NCBI GenBank assembly: GCA_016193485.1
Contig: JACPRZ010000043.1
Location: forward strand, 201,758-265,757
Direction: 5' to 3'
Source: Bacteroidota bacterium
GTDB lineage: Bacteria; Bacteroidota; Bacteroidia; JACPRZ01
Length of the DNA: 64,000 bases
Shown here: in pieces, positions 61,701-64,000 of the stretch
How positions within the stretch are numbered: position 1 is the first letter of the stretch
How the letters are laid out: each line of letters opens with the position of its first letter
Translations under genes and position numbers: made by a program
Notes under the pieces: model-generated
Database searches by the model: none
What the model was told of the DNA's origin: nothing
The model's input: only the letters and a program-made list of their open reading frames with translations

Positions 61701-64000
61701 CCTGATTCCTTTGCTTGCATTGGAAATAAAAGTAATGTTCGTAAAAACCGGATCGGCTTTAAGAGACATGGCAAGCGGATCGGCAACGCAATTCTGAATT
61801 GTCACATTATCAACCAAAGGAGTAGAATTTCCATCGCACCACACACCATAATAAGAATTAGAAATAGTTGTGTTGGTAAGATCACCTCCGGCACTTGAAA
61901 AACTGACCCCCCCCTTTTCACCATATCCGCTGTAATTGATTTCGCTGCTGTCAATCAGGCAATAAGCATCATCACTCACATCGTTAAACATTATAGTGCC
62001 CCAGTCATTCGCAGCGGGAGTGGTTCCGTTGCCATCGCCATTGCAATCGCCAGGATTACCAGCATTGTCGTCCTTTACTGAAGTAAACGTAATCAGTCCT
62101 CCTGCAATGGTTCCTTTTGCTTTAAACCCGCCATTCACAAAAATATTTGTATTGGGATTTACTTTAATCACAACGTCCGGTTCCACATCAACGTAGGTTC
62201 CGCTGTTGATTGTCATATCACTCAGAAGGACATAAACAATATTGAGATAGCCGGCAACATCCCGTTGTTTGATAGTTCCATTCAACCCTACGTTGCCTCC
62301 AATTAATCCTAAAGCATTCAACCCTGCATTTGTATATGTGTTTCCGTTAAATGTAGGATTAGCGGAAGGAGAGATAGAAATTGGCGTGTATGTTACATTT
62401 ATAAAATCATTATTGGAAATAACAGGGTTGGAGTTGCGATAACAGGAAATTCCATAGTTGACATCTTTAACTTCGCAGTTGGAAATGGCGGGGTTGGCGG
62501 CAACTATTGCAACTGCATTATTGGAAACGTCTAACTGATTAAGATACCAGTAATAGTTTCCGGATGTGTTTGCGTATTTTATGCGGCAATAGTTCAGGAT
62601 AGAAGAGGCGCTGCTTCCGGGTGCAAATAAAACCCCCCCCCAGTCGCCCTTTTGGGGCGAGGTTACAGAGCCATCCTTGTTGCAGTCGGCCGGATTGCCA
62701 TAGTTATCATCTTTTGCAGATGTAAACGTGATCATGCTGTCGGTTGTAGCATTGGCGATGAGAGTTCCTTCCACCAATAGAGTTTGGTCATAACTGAATC
62801 CTTTTATTACGATACCTTTATTAATAGTCAGTGTTAATGATGCAGGTATTGTGAGCGGACTGAGAAGGAGATAAGTGACATTAGGTATAGAAGTTACTGA
62901 ACGGATCGGCAGCACGGCATTAGTTGTGGTGATTCCGCCAAGCAGTCCTATGGCATCATATTGATTGTCGGAGAAGGAAAAAGCATTATTGGAGAAAACC
63001 GGGTTTGCTTCAAATGACATGGCAATGGGGGTCATCTGGCTTGAACCAATCGTGTTATTGGTAAAAACAGGGTTGGATGCCTGCTGCATGGCTACACCAA
63101 AATAATTATTGGAAAAATCACAACTGTCAATAGTTGGACCGGCATTGCTCATCGTAACGCCTCCTGAATTATTGGCTCCGGCAAATCTCAGGTTACACCT
63201 GCGCATGACACACTGCGCGTCATTACTGGCATCATTGAAAACAACACCATACCAGTTTTGAGAGGCAGGTGCAGTTGCAGTGCCGTCATTATTGGTATCT
63301 CCACCCCAGTTATCGTCAATTACTGAAGTGAAATTAATGGATTCGCCTGCGTTGGCAGTCGCAATCAGAATACCATTCACATAAAGCCCAGTACCGGAAT
63401 TAAATTTCAGGATGTTACCGGAAGCAATTTCCAAACTGCCGGTATTATTGATAGTATAACTATAAGGGAAATAATAGGGAACATTAAATTTGGGCAAAAT
63501 AAGATTGGTGCTTAATGCAGAATGATTAATATAAACGGCATCGGTTGTGTTCCCGGTCAGGTCATTCACACCGGATAGTGTTATAGAGCCGGGACCATTG
63601 TACCAGAGAGGCCACGTGCAGGAACTGACAGAGGAATTATTCAGTGAAACAACAGCGAGATCCGTTACTGTCAGCCCTTCATTCATGTTGTTAATATTGG
63701 TATTGATAAGTGTGAGATTTCCTCTGTCAACAAAAACCATATCGCCATATTTGATTTCGCAGTTCTGTAATGTGGCAGCGCCTGAATAAGTAGAATAAGC
63801 CCCTATCTGAATGGAGCCCCAGCTTCCTTTAACCGGACTGACCTGGCTGGAGGTGAATGTTACATAAATTGCATTTAATGTACCATATACATACAACCTC
63901 AGATTATCATTAAATTTTACCAATACGCCACTATCTATTGTCAGGGTAAAACCTGATTCTACCGTTACATTCCCTATCACGGTATAGGGACTGCCGGCAA
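58770..64000 (-). CDS. T9SS-secreted beta-helix protein with dockerin-like and cohesin-like modules, 5' end missing
   Basis: At least 1742 residues; the frame stays open through the window edge at 64000 (GSPYTVIGNV), so the GTG at 63980 is not the true start. About seven units of some 220 residues repeat TFTSxKDDNxGxPxDxNxDG, DWGxIxF, NCxFxNSxxGV and NNTF, the pattern of right-handed parallel beta-helix proteins. A dockerin type I-like module (about residues 1425-1490 from 63980) has two calcium loops (GDVSLNGTVQAYDASLVLKY and ADVSGASGITSFDASLILQY), then a cohesin-like domain (ATAFAGDNIIIPVGI, ATLKYDTAYLQFVSL, VELAFAGTDPF), and a T9SS domain (SIYPVPSKGQTVITYQIE). The beta-helix suggests polysaccharide binding or degradation. 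Linked to the cohesin gene 23 bases downstream. Confidence 0.83.
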   Translation of the reverse strand, partial: AGSPYTVIGNVTVESGFTLTIDSGVLVKFNDNLRLYVYGTLNAIYVTFTSSQVSPVKGSWGSIQIGAYSTYSGAATLQNCEIKYGDMVFVDRGNLTLINTNINNMNEGLTVTDLAVVSLNNSSVSSCTWPLWYNGPGSITLSGVNDLTGNTTDAVYINHSALSTNLILPKFNVPYYFPYSYTINNTGSLEIASGNILKFNSGTGLYVNGILIATANAGESINFTSVIDDNWGGDTNNDGTATAPASQNWYGVVFNDASNDAQCVMRRCNLRFAGANNSGGVTMSNAGPTIDSCDFSNNYFGVAMQQASNPVFTNNTIGSSQMTPIAMSFEANPVFSNNAFSFSDNQYDAIGLLGGITTTNAVLPIRSVTSIPNVTYLLLSPLTIPASLTLTINKGIVIKGFSYDQTLLVEGTLIANATTDSMITFTSAKDDNYGNPADCNKDGSVTSPQKGDWGGVLFAPGSSASSILNYCRIKYANTSGNYYWYLNQLDVSNNAVAIVAANPAISNCEVKDVNYGISCYRNSNPVISNNDFINVTYTPISISPSANPTFNGNTYTNAGLNALGLIGGNVGLNGTIKQRDVAGYLNIVYVLLSDMTINSGTYVDVEPDVVIKVNPNTNIFVNGGFKAKGTIAGGLITFTSVKDDNAGNPGDCNGDGNGTTPAANDWGTIMFNDVSDDAYCLIDSSEINYSGYGEKGGVSFSSAGGDLTNTTISNSYYGVWCDGNSTPLVDNVTIQNCVADPLAMSLKADPVFTNITFISNASKGIRILEGTLSSDATLSKRNVAGINNIAYILDRLIIASNATLTIDSGVVLKLTGRTICWYGQPDRIQVHGALRVLGNLGEKVIFTSTKDDSAGGDTNNDGNSSSPVAGDWDGIDFFETSDDSLNILQYCELRYGGAATYNCSSFGNQSDRGMVKVKDAFVLIDNCLFELSSSSAVGIFGSANPDVQNCEMYNIANEPVYMSMFANPSFSNNTVLNVGRMALGIMPEIFSQDDTIPQRNFAGYNNISYYVYGTIKVNSGTSITIPAGTVFKGSDFSYWSWLNWTDNMMFSVDGKLVVNGTSSNPVVFTDYRDDNYGNPADMNQDGNATQPAIDDDTYIAFDDVSNDAGTINYSVIRYANIGVGLSSASPSIANCTFENSDYGVKLNGVSNPGVDNNTFNNLTFTPLLTSLVSYPASTANNIISGSTYKAIGVLTETLSQDVTLPKRPFGGITNIPYLFTTYIIGTGATLTINPGVVCKFYTPYYGPGGSLTVNKGLIAEGGATPDSNIVFTSWKDDYYGGDTNSDSAATAAGMGDWAALIFENTSLDPLCRLKNCIFRFGSYGYWWGGSNQGVLVTNNASPSITYCSFTNNYQGVYATGASNPVINYCDFDQNMSYAVNNVDQSFTINAENNWWGNNSGPTHSGNPGGTGESVTDAVDYDPWNSTGAVNPLMGDVSLNGTVQAYDASLVLKYVVSLITLDATQQGVADVSGASGITSFDASLILQYVVGLIDNFPAEVMQKNGNNDQTNTNLVIGSATAFAGDNIIIPVGITDVTNLFSIQATLKYDTAYLQFVSLAPALSSMSTYFNISGSGDVELAFAGTDPFNSDTTVAFLTFSVKQNIQGMISTPVSVLNFLANETDRTAFAINGIVSVSSIITGDGNQNGNLSHGPTMLSIYPVPSKGQTVITYQIENNQQHVRISLYDLLGKEVLVFVDADQNPGVHSIVWDGKDKNGNRMDYGIYFLKIVCDDFYNNQQIIIGR

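Overview
The window looks like chromosome from a member of the phylum Bacteroidota, probably an uncultured environmental lineage. Large secreted proteins end in type IX secretion (T9SS) C-terminal sorting domains and are built from SprB-like, PKD and SBBP repeats. There is a GldA/GldF/GldG-type ABC transporter operon. Promoters fit the Bacteroidota -7 box TAnnTTTG, and Shine-Dalgarno sequences are mostly absent. I saw no rRNA, tRNA, CRISPR array, IS transposase or prophage.

Layout. 1-8.8 kb: a Wzz-type polysaccharide co-polymerase (cut by the window edge) diverges from a 1979-residue T9SS protein. A compact exosortase cluster follows: a 70-residue proline-rich protein with a C-terminal sorting tail, an exosortase with Cys/Arg/His, and a small membrane protein. 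8.8-15.3 kb: glyA, a class I glutamine amidotransferase-like hydrolase, fumarylacetoacetase, an SDR oxidoreductase and a TPR-SpoIIE/PP2C phosphatase. 15.3-24.8 kb (minus strand): a seven-blade SBBP/SprB T9SS protein, a DUF4340 protein, GldG-, GldF- and GldA-like proteins and a PlsC-type acyltransferase. 24.9-38.8 kb: a LamG/PKD/propeller T9SS giant, an HTH regulator, small secreted proteins, an FG-GAP T9SS protein, and two paralogous CsgG/TolB-like secreted proteins separated by a four-helix-bundle (23S IVS-type) gene that lies between inverted repeats. 38.8-41.8 kb: asnA, a 750-bp gene-poor stretch with palindromes and a fossil T9SS sorting domain, then a DUF4143 AAA ATPase. 41.9-64 kb (minus strand): four giant T9SS surface proteins in two tandem pairs. 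The upstream pair carries a dockerin-like module and four cohesin-like modules.

The eight large T9SS-type proteins fill about 60% of the window, so this is mainly a cell-surface region. The best candidates for something new are the T9SS-secreted cohesin/dockerin pair, the exosortase cluster beside a polysaccharide co-polymerase, the IVS-protein cassette, and the repeat biology. The last includes palindromes inserted in frame inside genes, tandem large hairpins, and at least 35 C/G homopolymers of 7-9 bases, almost all in coding sequence. Many upstream-extended start codons are TTGs inside TAnnTTTG boxes, so the real starts are usually the next ATG.
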